Shown here: piece by piece, positions 17,254 through 25,591 of the stretch | Layout: each line of letters opens with the position of its first letter | How positions within the stretch are numbered: position 1 is the first letter of the stretch | Assembly (NCBI GenBank): GCA_964390545.1 | Contig: CAYMJV010000007.1 | Location: forward strand, 1-60,050 | Length of the DNA stretch: 60,050 nt | From: CAYMJV01 sp964390545 | GTDB taxonomy: Bacteria; Desulfobacterota; BSN033; UBA1163 | Reading direction: 5' to 3' | Notes under the pieces: model-generated | Told to the model about the DNA's origin: nothing | The model's database searches: none | The model's input: only the letters and a program-made list of their open reading frames with translations | Made by a program: the position numbers and the translations under genes

Positions 17254-18021
17254 ATGTGGTCAGGTTTAAGAAAGAGAATATTAGCAGGGGAATGTGTCTA
17301 TGGAATGATGATCCGGCAGGCTCGAGATCCAGGAGCACCGGCCATCTTTGCGGCAGCGGGCTATGATTTTGCCTTCATTGATATGGAACATGGAAACTAT
17401 TCTATGGAGACCGTAGCCGATCTGATCCGGGGGGCTAAGTCCGTCGGGATTGCTACGATCATCAGAGTTCCTCATCTGGAAACATACTTCATTTCAAGAG
17501 TTCTCGATGCAGGGGCAGACGGAATCATGGTTCCCATGACCTCCACGAAAGAGCAGGCGGAAAGGATCGTCCGATACAGTAAATATGCTCCGTTGGGACA
17601 GCGGGGGTTTGGTGGCCAGCTGGGACACACCGATTACAGACCTGTGAAGGCCGCCGAGTTCATGAAAGAAGCCAATGAAGGTACTCTGATTGTGGCACAG
17701 ATTGAGACAAAGGAAGCCATTGAAAATATCGATGCAATCCTCGGCGTCGAAGGAATCGATGTTGGTCTGATCGGTCCGAACGATCTTTCGATCTCTCTGG
17801 GAATTCCGGATCAGTTGAATTCGGAGATGATTAACCATGCGATTGAAAAAGTGGTTGAAGTTGCGAAGAAGAGAAAAAAGGCCTCCGGCATTCACATCGG
17901 AAATATCGAGTCCATCAGAAAGTGGCGAACAAAGGGGATGACGGTTCTGGCCTATTCCGCGGATATCGCATTTATGTATAATGCCTCTAAAGCGAGCCTC
18001 GAAGAATTGAAACGGTCTTGA
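17254..18021 (+). CDS. HpcH/HpaI-family class II aldolase (GarL-like)
   Basis: 255-residue metal-dependent aldolase that cleaves 2-keto-3-deoxy acids to pyruvate and an aldehyde. The catalytic FIDMEHG (41-47) and QIETKEA are clear, with conserved IIRVPH between. In GarL the products are pyruvate and tartronate semialdehyde; a GarR-like reductase at 20849 would use the latter, so the pair suggests glucarate/galactarate breakdown. Rhamnonate or 4-hydroxy-2-oxovalerate aldolase activity is also possible. Start preceded by GGTTGGAGGG. Confidence 0.88.
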   Translation: MWSGLRKRILAGECVYGMMIRQARDPGAPAIFAAAGYDFAFIDMEHGNYSMETVADLIRGAKSVGIATIIRVPHLETYFISRVLDAGADGIMVPMTSTKEQAERIVRYSKYAPLGQRGFGGQLGHTDYRPVKAAEFMKEANEGTLIVAQIETKEAIENIDAILGVEGIDVGLIGPNDLSISLGIPDQLNSEMINHAIEKVVEVAKKRKKASGIHIGNIESIRKWRTKGMTVLAYSADIAFMYNASKASLEELKRS

Positions 18022-18097
18022 TCAAAGAAAGGGTTCTTATAGCGGTTTGCTTTATCTGCACGGACCATCCATGAGGCAAGAGAATTTCCAAACTAAT

Positions 18098-18192
18098 TCC
18101 CTCCCCCTTGATGGGGGAGGGTGAGGGTGGGGGTGAATAAGGATTGCTCCCCCCACCTTAATCCTCCCCCACAAGGGGGGAGGAAATAATTT
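18098..18192. repeat. GC-rich palindromic repeat, second copy
   Basis: CCCTCCCCCTTGATGGGGGAGGG, GGTGGGGGTGA and a closing CCTCCCCCACAAGGGGGGAGG match the inner block at 17007-17098, about 1.1 kb away. A related fragment forms the hairpin at 48676-48728. Confidence 0.75.
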
Positions 18193-18226
18193 TGGGTTCT
18201 TTTCTACACTAAAGGTATAAAACGCG

Positions 18227-18881
18227 ATGATCGATTATTTCCGAATGGAATCTCTTCTGACAGAAGCAGAGAGGCTTTACAGAGATAGGATCCGAAAGTT
18301 TGTGGATGAGGAATGCATGCCTCTCATTGCTGACCATTTCGACAAGGGGACCTTCCCTATGGACCTCATTCGCCGAATGGCAGAGATGGGCCTCTTCGGC
18401 CTCCACGTGGATGGATACGGCTGTCAGAGGATGAGTCATATCATCTACGGGTTAATCTGCCAGGAATTGGGCCGGTGTGATAGCGGCCTGAGGGCTATGG
18501 TCTCCGTTCAGAATTCTTTGGTCATGTATCCCATCTTTACCTTTGGATCTGAAGAACAGAAGAAGAGATGGCTGCCGAAGTTGGCTCGCGGAGAGGCGAT
18601 TGGATGTTTTGGACTCTCTGAACCCGATTTTGGTTCGAATCCATCTGGGATGGCGACTCGCGCAGAAAAACATCAAGAAGGCTACCTTCTCAAATGTAAG
18701 GGAGGCGATGAAGATCGCCCGGATGGCCCGTGACATCCTGGGAGCTCGAGGGATTCTCGCCGACCATCAAATTATCCGTCACCTCTGTGATCTCGAAGCT
18801 ATCAGCACTCTGGAGGGAACAGAGAGCATTCACACCTTGATTATTGGAGAAGATCTCACCGGATTTTCAGCCTTTCGTTGA
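18227..18881 (+). pseudogene. Acyl-CoA dehydrogenase (glutaryl-CoA dehydrogenase-like), internally deleted
   Basis: The first frame (from ATG 18227) gives about 155 residues of an acyl-CoA dehydrogenase N-terminus: helical start, QNSLVMYPI, GCFGLSEPDFGSNPSGM, EGYLLKCKGG. It then runs off-frame to a stop at 18733. A second frame supplies only the C-terminus: REAMKIARMARDILGARGI ... IRHLCDLEAI ... LEGTESIHTLIIG, ending at 18881. The roughly 170 residues between, which include the substrate and FAD-binding middle, are missing. An internal deletion near 18690 with a frameshift explains both. The product cannot be a working dehydrogenase. Confidence 0.85.
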
Positions 18882-18905
18882 AGACTGGCAACTACCCAAC
18901 TCTTC

Positions 18906-20510
18906 TTATTCTATCCTTGCCTGTTTGACGATCACCCCCTCTGTTGGCTGAACAATGATATCCTTTACATTGGCTCTGACCCCTGTCATCTCCATCTCAC
19001 TATAGAGGAATATCCAGGGGGCCTCCTCAACGATCAGGGTCATTGCTTCCTTATAGAGTTTCTTCCTTTCGTTGGGATTGGCGGTACTCCTTGCCGTATC
19101 TAACAGTCGATCCAGCTTCTCATTGTTGAAGAAAGAAGCGTTCGTCCCCTTCCTCGGCCATTCGCCGGAATAGAAAAGAGGATAAAGTCCATAATCAGCA
19201 TCGCCCGTCAAGGTGCTCCAGCCTAAAACGTAAAGCCGATGTTCAGCTTCTTCTTGGTCTCTGAGGATAAATGGAATGTAAGTATCCCAGTTCATCATCT
19301 TGACCTCTGCTTTCACACCTACCTTCAACAAATCAGCCGCTACGGCAGTTGCAAGGGAGGCGTCCTTGTAATATCGACCGGAGGAAATATGGAGTGTCGT
19401 CTCAAATCCCTCAGGGAAACCTGCTTCGGCTAATAGGGCTTTTGCTTTTTCGATACTGTATTTATAAGTTTTGATAGGTGCGTAACCAGAGATGACCGGG
19501 CTGATGGGTGCATCGGACACACGGCCCGCTCCATCGAGAACATGCTCTACAATGGCTTCCTTATTCACCGCATAATTCAGGGCTTGTCTTATCCTTTTAT
19601 CCGTGAAGGGTTCCTTTAAACAGTTGAAGCCCATATAGATGGTTCTGGCACTTGGTGACGTCATGATTCTGATTTTCGAATTTGCCTTTAGCCGGGGGAG
19701 GTCCGAAGGCGGGATCTTGACAGCCACATGGACCTCACCTCTCTCAAGGGCAGCTACCCTGGAGGCATCGTCCGGGATCACCCGAAAGGTCACTTCTGAG
19801 ACAGTGGGGTTAGTCCCCCAATAGTTGTCGTTTCGGACCATGACTAACCTATTTCCTGGTGCCCATTCCTTAAAGATAAAGGGTCCAGTTCCGATGGGCA
19901 TGATGAGAGGTTTATCCCAAGATCTCTTCAATGCTGCCGGACTTTGAATGCCATTGGTGGGATAGGTCAGATTGCTCAACAAAGGAGCAAAAGGCACTTT
20001 CGTCTTAATCTTCACGGTATATTCGTTAACGACCGTGACCGATGCAATCTGGGCGACCAAGAAATATAATTTGGTAGCGGCCTTGAAGTCGAGTCGGCGA
20101 TCAAAGTTCGCCTTTACAGCCTCTGCATTGAAGTGCTGACCATCATGAAATTTTATCCCTTTTTTCAACCTTAGCGTAAACTCTGTGGCATCTGCGGAGA
20201 CCTCCCATTTTTCTGCCAGTTTCGGCGCGATCTCCCCCTTCGGTGTGAGCTCAAGAAGGGGTTCCACCATATGTTCAATGATCGATGCAGTTGCAGAATC
20301 GATCACATGGTGAGCATCCATGGTAAGAGGACCTATTTCTTGAGCAACGATCAGTTTTTGGCGGGTTTCTAACTTCGGTTGGGTTTTTAACGCTGGGGGC
20401 CTTCTCTGAGCAAACGGACTTTCTTGCAAGGCCATGCTGAAAATGAAGAAGAGGCTAGGGACCATTAAAATCTTGTAAAATCGAAATTTTTCCCTCTTCA
20501 AATCTTTCAT
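18906..20510 (-). CDS. Orphan ABC solute-binding protein, family 5 (DppA/OppA-like)
   Basis: 534-residue periplasmic binding protein of the peptide/nickel/oligosaccharide class. An uncleaved or Sec-type hydrophobic N-terminus (about 12-27) is followed by the family pattern: HVIDSATASIIEHMVEPL, WEVSADATEFTLRLKKGIKFHDG (in parts) and a late LPLF-like YPLFYSGEW. No permease or ATPase adjoins it, so it must feed an importer encoded elsewhere, or is the remnant of one. Upstream lies an AOR relic. Confidence 0.88.
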   Translation of the reverse strand: MKDLKREKFRFYKILMVPSLFFIFSMALQESPFAQRRPPALKTQPKLETRQKLIVAQEIGPLTMDAHHVIDSATASIIEHMVEPLLELTPKGEIAPKLAEKWEVSADATEFTLRLKKGIKFHDGQHFNAEAVKANFDRRLDFKAATKLYFLVAQIASVTVVNEYTVKIKTKVPFAPLLSNLTYPTNGIQSPAALKRSWDKPLIMPIGTGPFIFKEWAPGNRLVMVRNDNYWGTNPTVSEVTFRVIPDDASRVAALERGEVHVAVKIPPSDLPRLKANSKIRIMTSPSARTIYMGFNCLKEPFTDKRIRQALNYAVNKEAIVEHVLDGAGRVSDAPISPVISGYAPIKTYKYSIEKAKALLAEAGFPEGFETTLHISSGRYYKDASLATAVAADLLKVGVKAEVKMMNWDTYIPFILRDQEEAEHRLYVLGWSTLTGDADYGLYPLFYSGEWPRKGTNASFFNNEKLDRLLDTARSTANPNERKKLYKEAMTLIVEEAPWIFLYSEMEMTGVRANVKDIIVQPTEGVIVKQARIE

Positions 20511-20639
20511 CTATTTCGTTCTCCAAAAGGCTTTGAACAATTGCGCCTCAACCCTAACTTCGTCATCTCCTCTTTTTCCCTTTTTCCGTCAAAACGCTGA
20601 GCAGCGGAACACTAATTTATAAAAATCAATGTCTGAAAG

Positions 20640-20765
20640 TCAAAAGATTATTCTAGTTCCACCGATAAATTGGTTGGCCCACTCCTCATTCAGATTCTCG
20701 ATGGACGCTTTGGAATGAGTGAGATCGAGGTGCAGAATCTTTCCGGTATAGCCTTTTAGCTTCAT
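20640..20765 (-). pseudogene. Relic of an aldehyde:ferredoxin oxidoreductase N-terminus
   Basis: An ATG at 20765 with a good GGGAGG ribosome-binding site opens 41 codons: MKLKGYTGKILHLDLTHS ... EEWANQFIGGTRIIF, then stop. This matches the first 40 residues of AOR proteins (compare GYQGEMLVIDLTEG ... RKYIGGVGFG at 13319). No continuation in any frame was found before the next gene. It is a truncated AOR copy, possibly left by deletion. The rest of 20511-20848 shows nothing recognisable. Confidence 0.75.
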
Positions 20766-20848
20766 AAAGGCCTCCCTTTCATACGATCGGAATCAAACAG
20801 GAACGATCTTAATTCTTCTTGGCTAATCAATCTAAGCCTTACAAGTTA

Positions 20849-21736
20849 CTATCCACGAACGGTGCAATTCGCCAATTTTTCGAGAGCAAGAACCATTGCA
20901 GAATGGTCTAAATCACTCCCTCCTTGTGCAGCTACTGCATTGAAGAGTTCCTGAGCCGTGGCAGTATTCGGCAAGCTCAACCCCATACTTCGGGCTGCCT
21001 GCAAGGCCAAGTTTAAATCCTTTTGATGCAGGCGGATACGAAAGCCAGGATTGAAGGTCCGTTGAATCATTCTTTCCCCATGCAATTCTAAAATACGGCT
21101 CTGGGCAAACCCTCCGAGTAGGGCTGCCCTGACCTTCGCTGGATCTGCCCCCGCCTTAGCCGAGAAAAGAAGAGCCTCAGCAACCGCCTCAATAGTCAGA
21201 GCAACCACAATCTGGTTGGCCACCTTACAGGTCTGCCCATCGCCGTGGCCACCAATATGGACGATGTTCTTACCCATCAGCTCAAAGTAAGGCTTGACTC
21301 TTTCGAACACATCCAGTGGACCCCCTACCATGATCGAAAGGGTGGCATTTTCAGCGCCAACCTGACCGCCCGAGACAGGCGCATCGAGCATCTTCACACC
21401 GATGGCCGACAATCTTTTTGCGAATTCTTTGGTGGCAATCGGAGAGATGGAACTCATGTCGACGACAATGGAACCCGGTTTTAAGCCTTGTGCCAAACCG
21501 TCCTTGCCAAATAGCACCGCCTCCACATCGGGCGTATCGGGAACCATGATGAAAATGATCTCCGATCTCTCGGCCACTTCGTTGCAGCATCTGCATCCCT
21601 TGGCACCAAGGCTGCATAAGTACGTCACCGATTCCTCAACCAAGTCACAGACATGAACGGTGTGCCCCGCTTTCACCAGATGGCTGGCCATTGGTTTACC
21701 CATGATCCCCAGACCGATAAATCCTAACTCTGCCAT
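20849..21736 (-). CDS. garR: Beta-hydroxyacid dehydrogenase, GarR/GlxR-like (tartronate semialdehyde reductase)
   Basis: 295-residue NAD(P)H-dependent enzyme of the 3-hydroxyisobutyrate dehydrogenase family. Rossmann motif GLGIMG (8-13), substrate loop DAPVSGGQVGAENATL (118-133) and catalytic K171 in GQTCKVANQ are intact. It likely reduces tartronate semialdehyde to D-glycerate, the step after the GarL-type aldolase at 17254. 3-hydroxyisobutyrate or succinate-semialdehyde reduction is the alternative. Start supported by AAGGAGG and a strong promoter at 21792-21820. Confidence 0.88.
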   Translation of the reverse strand: MAELGFIGLGIMGKPMASHLVKAGHTVHVCDLVEESVTYLCSLGAKGCRCCNEVAERSEIIFIMVPDTPDVEAVLFGKDGLAQGLKPGSIVVDMSSISPIATKEFAKRLSAIGVKMLDAPVSGGQVGAENATLSIMVGGPLDVFERVKPYFELMGKNIVHIGGHGDGQTCKVANQIVVALTIEAVAEALLFSAKAGADPAKVRAALLGGFAQSRILELHGERMIQRTFNPGFRIRLHQKDLNLALQAARSMGLSLPNTATAQELFNAVAAQGGSDLDHSAMVLALEKLANCTVRG

Positions 21737-21791
21737 TTTATCATTCCTCCTTTGAGACAGGATTCTGCCTAAGAAAAGCCTTCTTGAAATT

Positions 21792-21820
21792 ATTATATTT
21801 TAGGGAAGGCCCCTAATCAA
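21792..21820 (-). promoter_or_regulatory. Sigma-70-type promoter of the GarR-like gene
   Basis: Minus strand: TTGATT (21820-21815), 17-nt spacer, TATAAT (21797-21792), about 55 bp before the start codon. Confidence 0.65.
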
Positions 21821-21918
21821 GTTTAAAGGGTGAGATATTTTCCAGGGAGAGATCTGAAAAACTCCTATAGAATTACCTTGAGACTTCTGGACTTTCTCGG
21901 AGCTCTTGGAATCTTTTC

Positions 21919-21947
21919 TTGACATTCCAGGGGATTACCTTTAGACT
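21919..21947 (+). promoter_or_regulatory. Sigma-70-type promoter of a short structured transcript
   Basis: Perfect TTGACA (21919-21924), 17-nt spacer, TAGACT (21942-21947). The only thing downstream before a terminator is about 165 nt of structured sequence, so it should drive a small RNA. Confidence 0.65.
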
Positions 21948-21980
21948 TTAATTACAGATAACAAAAAGGAGGTGAGGTCG

Positions 21981-22043
21981 ATGAGATGGATGTTTCCCCA
22001 TGCAACCCATTGTTCGACCTGCGGCTCAATACGCAGGTCCTGA
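21981..22043 (+). CDS. Possible 20-residue small protein
   Basis: ATG with a well-placed AGGAGGTGAGG upstream opens 20 codons (MRWMFPHATHCSTCGSIRRS) and contains C-x2-C. Half of the frame coincides with a perfect hairpin, which argues that the RNA structure rather than the peptide may be what is conserved. Only comparison with relatives could decide. Confidence 0.25.
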   Translation: MRWMFPHATHCSTCGSIRRS

Positions 22044-22084
22044 GCAAGACATTAAACTGCTCAACAGAAATGTTTGCGAATTCG

Positions 22085-22119
22085 AAAGGCCGGTAGATTA
22101 TTCTCCGGCCTTTTCTTTT
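22085..22119 (+). terminator. Rho-independent terminator of the small transcript
   Basis: Perfect 9-bp stem AAAGGCCGG / CCGGCCTTT with an 11-nt loop, then TTTTCTTTT. The rest of the 21737-22263 gap up to the importer genes shows nothing else. Confidence 0.85.
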
Positions 22120-22263
22120 ATTGGCAAATTCAAATCCCTCCAACCCCCCCTCGGTCTCGAGTTGTACCAACTTTGCCAAGGGGGTGGACTGAATCCCTGA
22201 ACTGGTCCTGAGCACCTATGGATTAGAGGAAAGACTTCATTCAGGAGGTCTGTATTGCGTCTG

Positions 22264-23301
22264 TCACCGATTGTGCAAGTGGCAGGCGGCCCAGTGGCTG
22301 GGTTTGACCTCTGACCAGGCAGGAACCTCTTCCTTGCAGATGTCCATCACATAACGACAGCGTGGGTGGAACTTGCATCCCGGAGGCGGATCAGACGGAT
22401 TGGGAACGTCTCCCTGCAGGAGGATGCGCTGGGTGTGTGCTTCGGGATCGATGCTGGGCACTGCGGAGAGGAGTGCTGCTGTGTAGGGGTGGAGAGGCGA
22501 AGCGTATAGCTCGGCCGGAGGGGCCAACTCCACAAGGCTTCCCACGTACATGACGGCAACCCGGGTGCTGATATGTTCGACGACAGAGAGGTCGTGGGAA
22601 ATGAACAGGTAGGTCAATCTCAGCTCCTTCTGTAGGTCTTGCAGGAGGTTGACCACCTGGGCCTGGATCGAAACGTCGAGGGCGCTCACCGGTTCATCGC
22701 AGACGATGAGCTTCGGATTCAGAGCGAGGGCCCGGGCGATTCCGATCCTCTGGCGCTGACCACCCGAAAAAGCATAAGGGTAACGGTTCATGTGCTGGAC
22801 CCTCAAACCCACCATCTCCAGCAGCTGCCGGACCCGCATCTTCAATTCATCGCCCTGGGCGATTCCATGAATCCTGAGTGGCTCCGCGATTATGTCCATC
22901 ACCGTCATCCGGGGGTTGAGCGATGAATAGGGATCCTGGAAAATCACCTGCATGGAGCGCCTGAGTTCCTTCAGCTCTTTTCCCAAGAGTCCACTGATAT
23001 CCTCCAGAAGGCCGTTTCTGCGGAAGAGCACCTCACCCGACGTGGGAGGATAGGCCCGCAGGACCACCCTTCCGGTGGTAGTCTTTCCACACCCGGATTC
23101 TCCCACGAGCCCGAGGGTTTCCCCCTCGCGGATCTCAAAGCTCACATCGTCCACGGCGCGCACATATCCCACCACTTTGCGGAGGAGGCCGCGCTGGATG
23201 GGAAAGTACTTCTTCAAGTGCCTCACCTCGACGAGAACGGATCGCTCATTTTTTGACAAACCGTGTGTCTGCACGTCCACCTCACCCCTGAGACTGCTCA
23301 T
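22264..23301 (-). CDS. Opp/Dpp-type ABC importer ATPase (OppF-like)
   Basis: About 345 residues. Walker A GESGCGKTT, signature FSGGQRQR, Walker B LIVCDEP, then the OppF/DppF C-terminal zinc-ribbon-like tail with CKFHPRC and C. The frame extends further upstream, but inside the preceding gene. I prefer the ATG at 23301, overlapping the upstream stop by 20 bp; a GTG at 23274 with GAGGTG close by is a fair alternative. It is the last gene of the five-gene importer operon (binding protein, OppB, OppC, OppD, OppF). Confidence 0.9.
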   Translation of the reverse strand: MSSLRGEVDVQTHGLSKNERSVLVEVRHLKKYFPIQRGLLRKVVGYVRAVDDVSFEIREGETLGLVGESGCGKTTTGRVVLRAYPPTSGEVLFRRNGLLEDISGLLGKELKELRRSMQVIFQDPYSSLNPRMTVMDIIAEPLRIHGIAQGDELKMRVRQLLEMVGLRVQHMNRYPYAFSGGQRQRIGIARALALNPKLIVCDEPVSALDVSIQAQVVNLLQDLQKELRLTYLFISHDLSVVEHISTRVAVMYVGSLVELAPPAELYASPLHPYTAALLSAVPSIDPEAHTQRILLQGDVPNPSDPPPGCKFHPRCRYVMDICKEEVPAWSEVKPSHWAACHLHNR

Positions 23302-24316
23302 ACAGGTTGCACCGCACGAAGTGCCCTTTCTCCACCTCGATGAGCGGCATCGTTTCACGCTCAGTACAGCCCATCTTCTTGAACACGGGACAGCGCGGCT
23401 GGAAGGCGCAATGCTCAGGTATAGAAAACGGGTCAGGGACACTCCCCGGGATTGGCAGAAGCCGGGTCTTCTCCGACTGGCCGATTCTAGGGACCGACTG
23501 CATCAGACCTACCGTGTAAGGATGGAGGGGCCGCTTGAAAATCGTACGGACTTCCCCTCTTTCCACCAGCTGTCCCAGATACATCACCGCCACCTCGTCG
23601 GACATCTCGGCAATGACACCCAGGTTGTGGGTGATCATAATGATGGCCATGCGGAACCGCTCCTGGAGGGACTTCATCAGGTCCAGTATCTGGGCCTGGA
23701 CGGTGACGTCCAAAGCCGTGGTGGGCTCATCCGCGATCAGCAGCGAAGGGTTGCACGAAAGTGCCATGGCGATCATCGCACGCTGGCGCTGGCCTCCGGA
23801 GAGCCGGTGGGGATACTCATCCACCAGGGCTTCAGCCATGCTGATCCCCACAGCTCTCAGCATCTCTATGGTGTGCTCCCGAGCTTCCTGTTCACTGCTC
23901 CCTTGGTGGAGCTGAATCGCCTCCTGGATCTGACTTCCCACCGTATGCACAGGCGAAAGGGAGGTCATCGGCTCCTGGAAGATCATGGCGATCTCGTTGC
24001 CCCGAATGCTGCGGATCAGCTCTCCCTGAGGATCCAATCTCGCGAGATCCACTACCTCCCCGCTGTCCCTCCGCCTGAAGAGTATCTTTCCCTCTTCGAT
24101 CCGGCTGATCTTGGGTGGAAGCAGTCGAAGAATGGAGTGAGCAGTCACGCTCTTGCCGCAGCCCGATTCACCTACTAGCCCGAGGGTTCTTCCCCGCTTC
24201 ATCTCCAAGGAGACGCCATCTACAGCCCGTACGGTCCCGTCAAGGGTGTAGAAGTACGTCTTCAGATTTTCAATCTTCAGGAGGTAGTTCCCGTTCTCTT
24301 CCATTCGATCATTCAT
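23282..24316 (-). CDS. Opp/Dpp-type ABC importer ATPase (OppD-like)
   Basis: About 344 residues from the ATG at 24316. Walker A GESGCGKS, signature LSGGQRQR, Walker B LLIADEP, and the C-terminal CAFQPRCPVF tail typical of OppD/DppD. The frame is open to 24409, but those codons come from a dispersed repeat at 24357-24408, so a start after it is more credible. The pair OppD/OppF powers the two permeases upstream. Confidence 0.9.
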   Translation of the reverse strand: MNDRMEENGNYLLKIENLKTYFYTLDGTVRAVDGVSLEMKRGRTLGLVGESGCGKSVTAHSILRLLPPKISRIEEGKILFRRRDSGEVVDLARLDPQGELIRSIRGNEIAMIFQEPMTSLSPVHTVGSQIQEAIQLHQGSSEQEAREHTIEMLRAVGISMAEALVDEYPHRLSGGQRQRAMIAMALSCNPSLLIADEPTTALDVTVQAQILDLMKSLQERFRMAIIMITHNLGVIAEMSDEVAVMYLGQLVERGEVRTIFKRPLHPYTVGLMQSVPRIGQSEKTRLLPIPGSVPDPFSIPEHCAFQPRCPVFKKMGCTERETMPLIEVEKGHFVRCNLYEQSQG

Positions 24317-24356
24317 CCCAAAACCCATGAGAGATCGCTGCGTGACCGGAACGTGC

Positions 24357-24408
24357 CCCGTAAGCCCCGCCTTGCCTGCCTGCCGGTAGGCAGGGGCGGG
24401 GAGCTTCA
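24357..24408. repeat. Partial copy of the GCCCCGCC/GGCGGGGAGCTTCA repeat
   Basis: TAAGCCCCGCC, a CCTGCCGGTAGGCAGG palindrome and GGGGCGGGGAGCTTCA resemble the right half of the elements at 28677-28775 and 40055-40165. It sits in the 100-bp gap between the permease and ATPase genes. Confidence 0.6.
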
Positions 24409-24418
24409 ATCATCTCAC

Positions 24419-25591
24419 TCATAACGTATAGGGGTCTGCGGCGTCACGCAAACCGTCCCCAAGAAAATTGAAAGCAAGGATGGAAACGGCCACGAAAAGC
24501 CCCGGGATCAGCAGCCAGGGATACAGGACGAGCGTCTGAATGTTCTGTGCTTCCTGCAGCAGAACCCCCCAACTGGTGAGGGGGGGCCGGATGCCCAGAC
24601 CCAGGAAACTCAGGGCCGATTCCGCGAGGATCATCGATGGCATGGCCAGGGTTCCGATGACGATGATGTGGCTGAGCGTGGCCGGAATGAGGTGGCGGAA
24701 AATGATCCAGGTGTGGCTTGCGCCCGCCAATTGGGCAGCCATGACGAAGTCCTCCTCCCGCAAGGCCAGGACCTTGCCCCGGAGCTGACGAGCAAGCCAC
24801 GTCCACCCGATAAGTGAAAGAATGACACTGATCGTAAAATAGACCTTGAGGGGCGGCCAGTGGTTTGGGAGCGCTGCCGTGAGGGCCATCCAGAGAGGAA
24901 TGGAGGGGAAAGAGCGCACCACCTCGATCAAGCGCTGGATGATCTGGTCGGCCCAGCCACCGAAATAGCCTGAAGCAACACCGAGGATCGCGCCAATGAC
25001 CAGGCTCAGAAACACCCCCACCAAACCGATGGAGAGTGAGATCTGACTTCCGAGGATTATCCTCGAAAACATGTCTCGGCCCTGACCATCGGTTCCAAGG
25101 AGAAAGACCCCGGATTCTTTTACGCCAAAGAGATGCACATTCATAGGGACCAGCCCGAAGAGCTTGTAGGGATGTCCCTGGATGAAAAACCGGATCGGGA
25201 TCTTCTCAGCCGTATTCTCCCTGTACACTTTCTTCAGGGTCACCGAGTCCCGCTCGCTCGTTATTCCGTAGACAAAGGGCCTGAACATGCCGTCGGCAAA
25301 GAAGTGCACCCTCTGAGGAGCCATATAGGCATACTGTACCATCCGTGTCTCGAGATCGTAGGGTGTAATGAAATCGGGAAATACCGCGCCGAGGTAAAAG
25401 AGAAGGATCACTGCGCCGCCAATGATCGCCCCACGGTTGCGTATGAACTTGTGCCAGATGACCCGCCACTGGGAGGAAGCGAACCGGGACTCCTCGGCGG
25501 CCAGCAGCCGCTTCGCAGTGGTATCCTCCTCCTCACCCCTCTGTTCGTAAAGGGTTTTAAGCTCTTTATACTGATGGTCCAAGTCTTTCAT
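24419..25591 (-). CDS. Opp/Dpp-type ABC permease (OppC-like), long form
   Basis: 390-residue permease, some 90 residues longer than standard OppC. The extra length is an N-terminal cytoplasmic stretch (1-45) and a large periplasmic loop after the first membrane segment (about 75-170). The remainder is ordinary: LLGTDGQGRDMFSRII and the EAA loop MAAQLAGASHTWIIFRHLIPATLSHI (in parts). Long OppC forms usually pair with large family-5 binding proteins such as the one at 26643. It overlaps oppB by 4 bp. Confidence 0.9.
   Translation of the reverse strand: MKDLDHQYKELKTLYEQRGEEEDTTAKRLLAAEESRFASSQWRVIWHKFIRNRGAIIGGAVILLFYLGAVFPDFITPYDLETRMVQYAYMAPQRVHFFADGMFRPFVYGITSERDSVTLKKVYRENTAEKIPIRFFIQGHPYKLFGLVPMNVHLFGVKESGVFLLGTDGQGRDMFSRIILGSQISLSIGLVGVFLSLVIGAILGVASGYFGGWADQIIQRLIEVVRSFPSIPLWMALTAALPNHWPPLKVYFTISVILSLIGWTWLARQLRGKVLALREEDFVMAAQLAGASHTWIIFRHLIPATLSHIIVIGTLAMPSMILAESALSFLGLGIRPPLTSWGVLLQEAQNIQTLVLYPWLLIPGLFVAVSILAFNFLGDGLRDAADPYTL

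Larger units (their letters stand above)
21954..22119 (+). ncRNA. Small RNA candidate with promoter, stem-loops and terminator
   Basis: Between the promoter and the terminator lie about 165 nt. A long stem is evident: TTGTTC-GACCTGCG (22010-22023) pairs with CGCAGGTC-GAGCAA (22032-22047, 2-nt bulge), loop GCTCAATA. A ribosome-binding-site-like AAGGAGGTGA precedes a 20-codon frame at 21981-22043, so it might instead be a short mRNA. Neither 6S RNA, SRP RNA nor tmRNA signatures were recognised. The transcript would end before the minus-strand importer operon, whose 3' end lies 145 bp further on. Confidence 0.5.

Noticed and set aside
18632..18642. GGTTCGAATCC, which looks like a tRNA T-loop
   Set aside because: The flanking bases do not form a T-stem or cloverleaf, and the sequence encodes FGSNPSG of the acyl-CoA dehydrogenase.
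23075..24178. A 367-codon plus-strand frame across two ATPase genes
   Set aside because: It spans the junction of oppD and oppF in antisense and shows no family motif.
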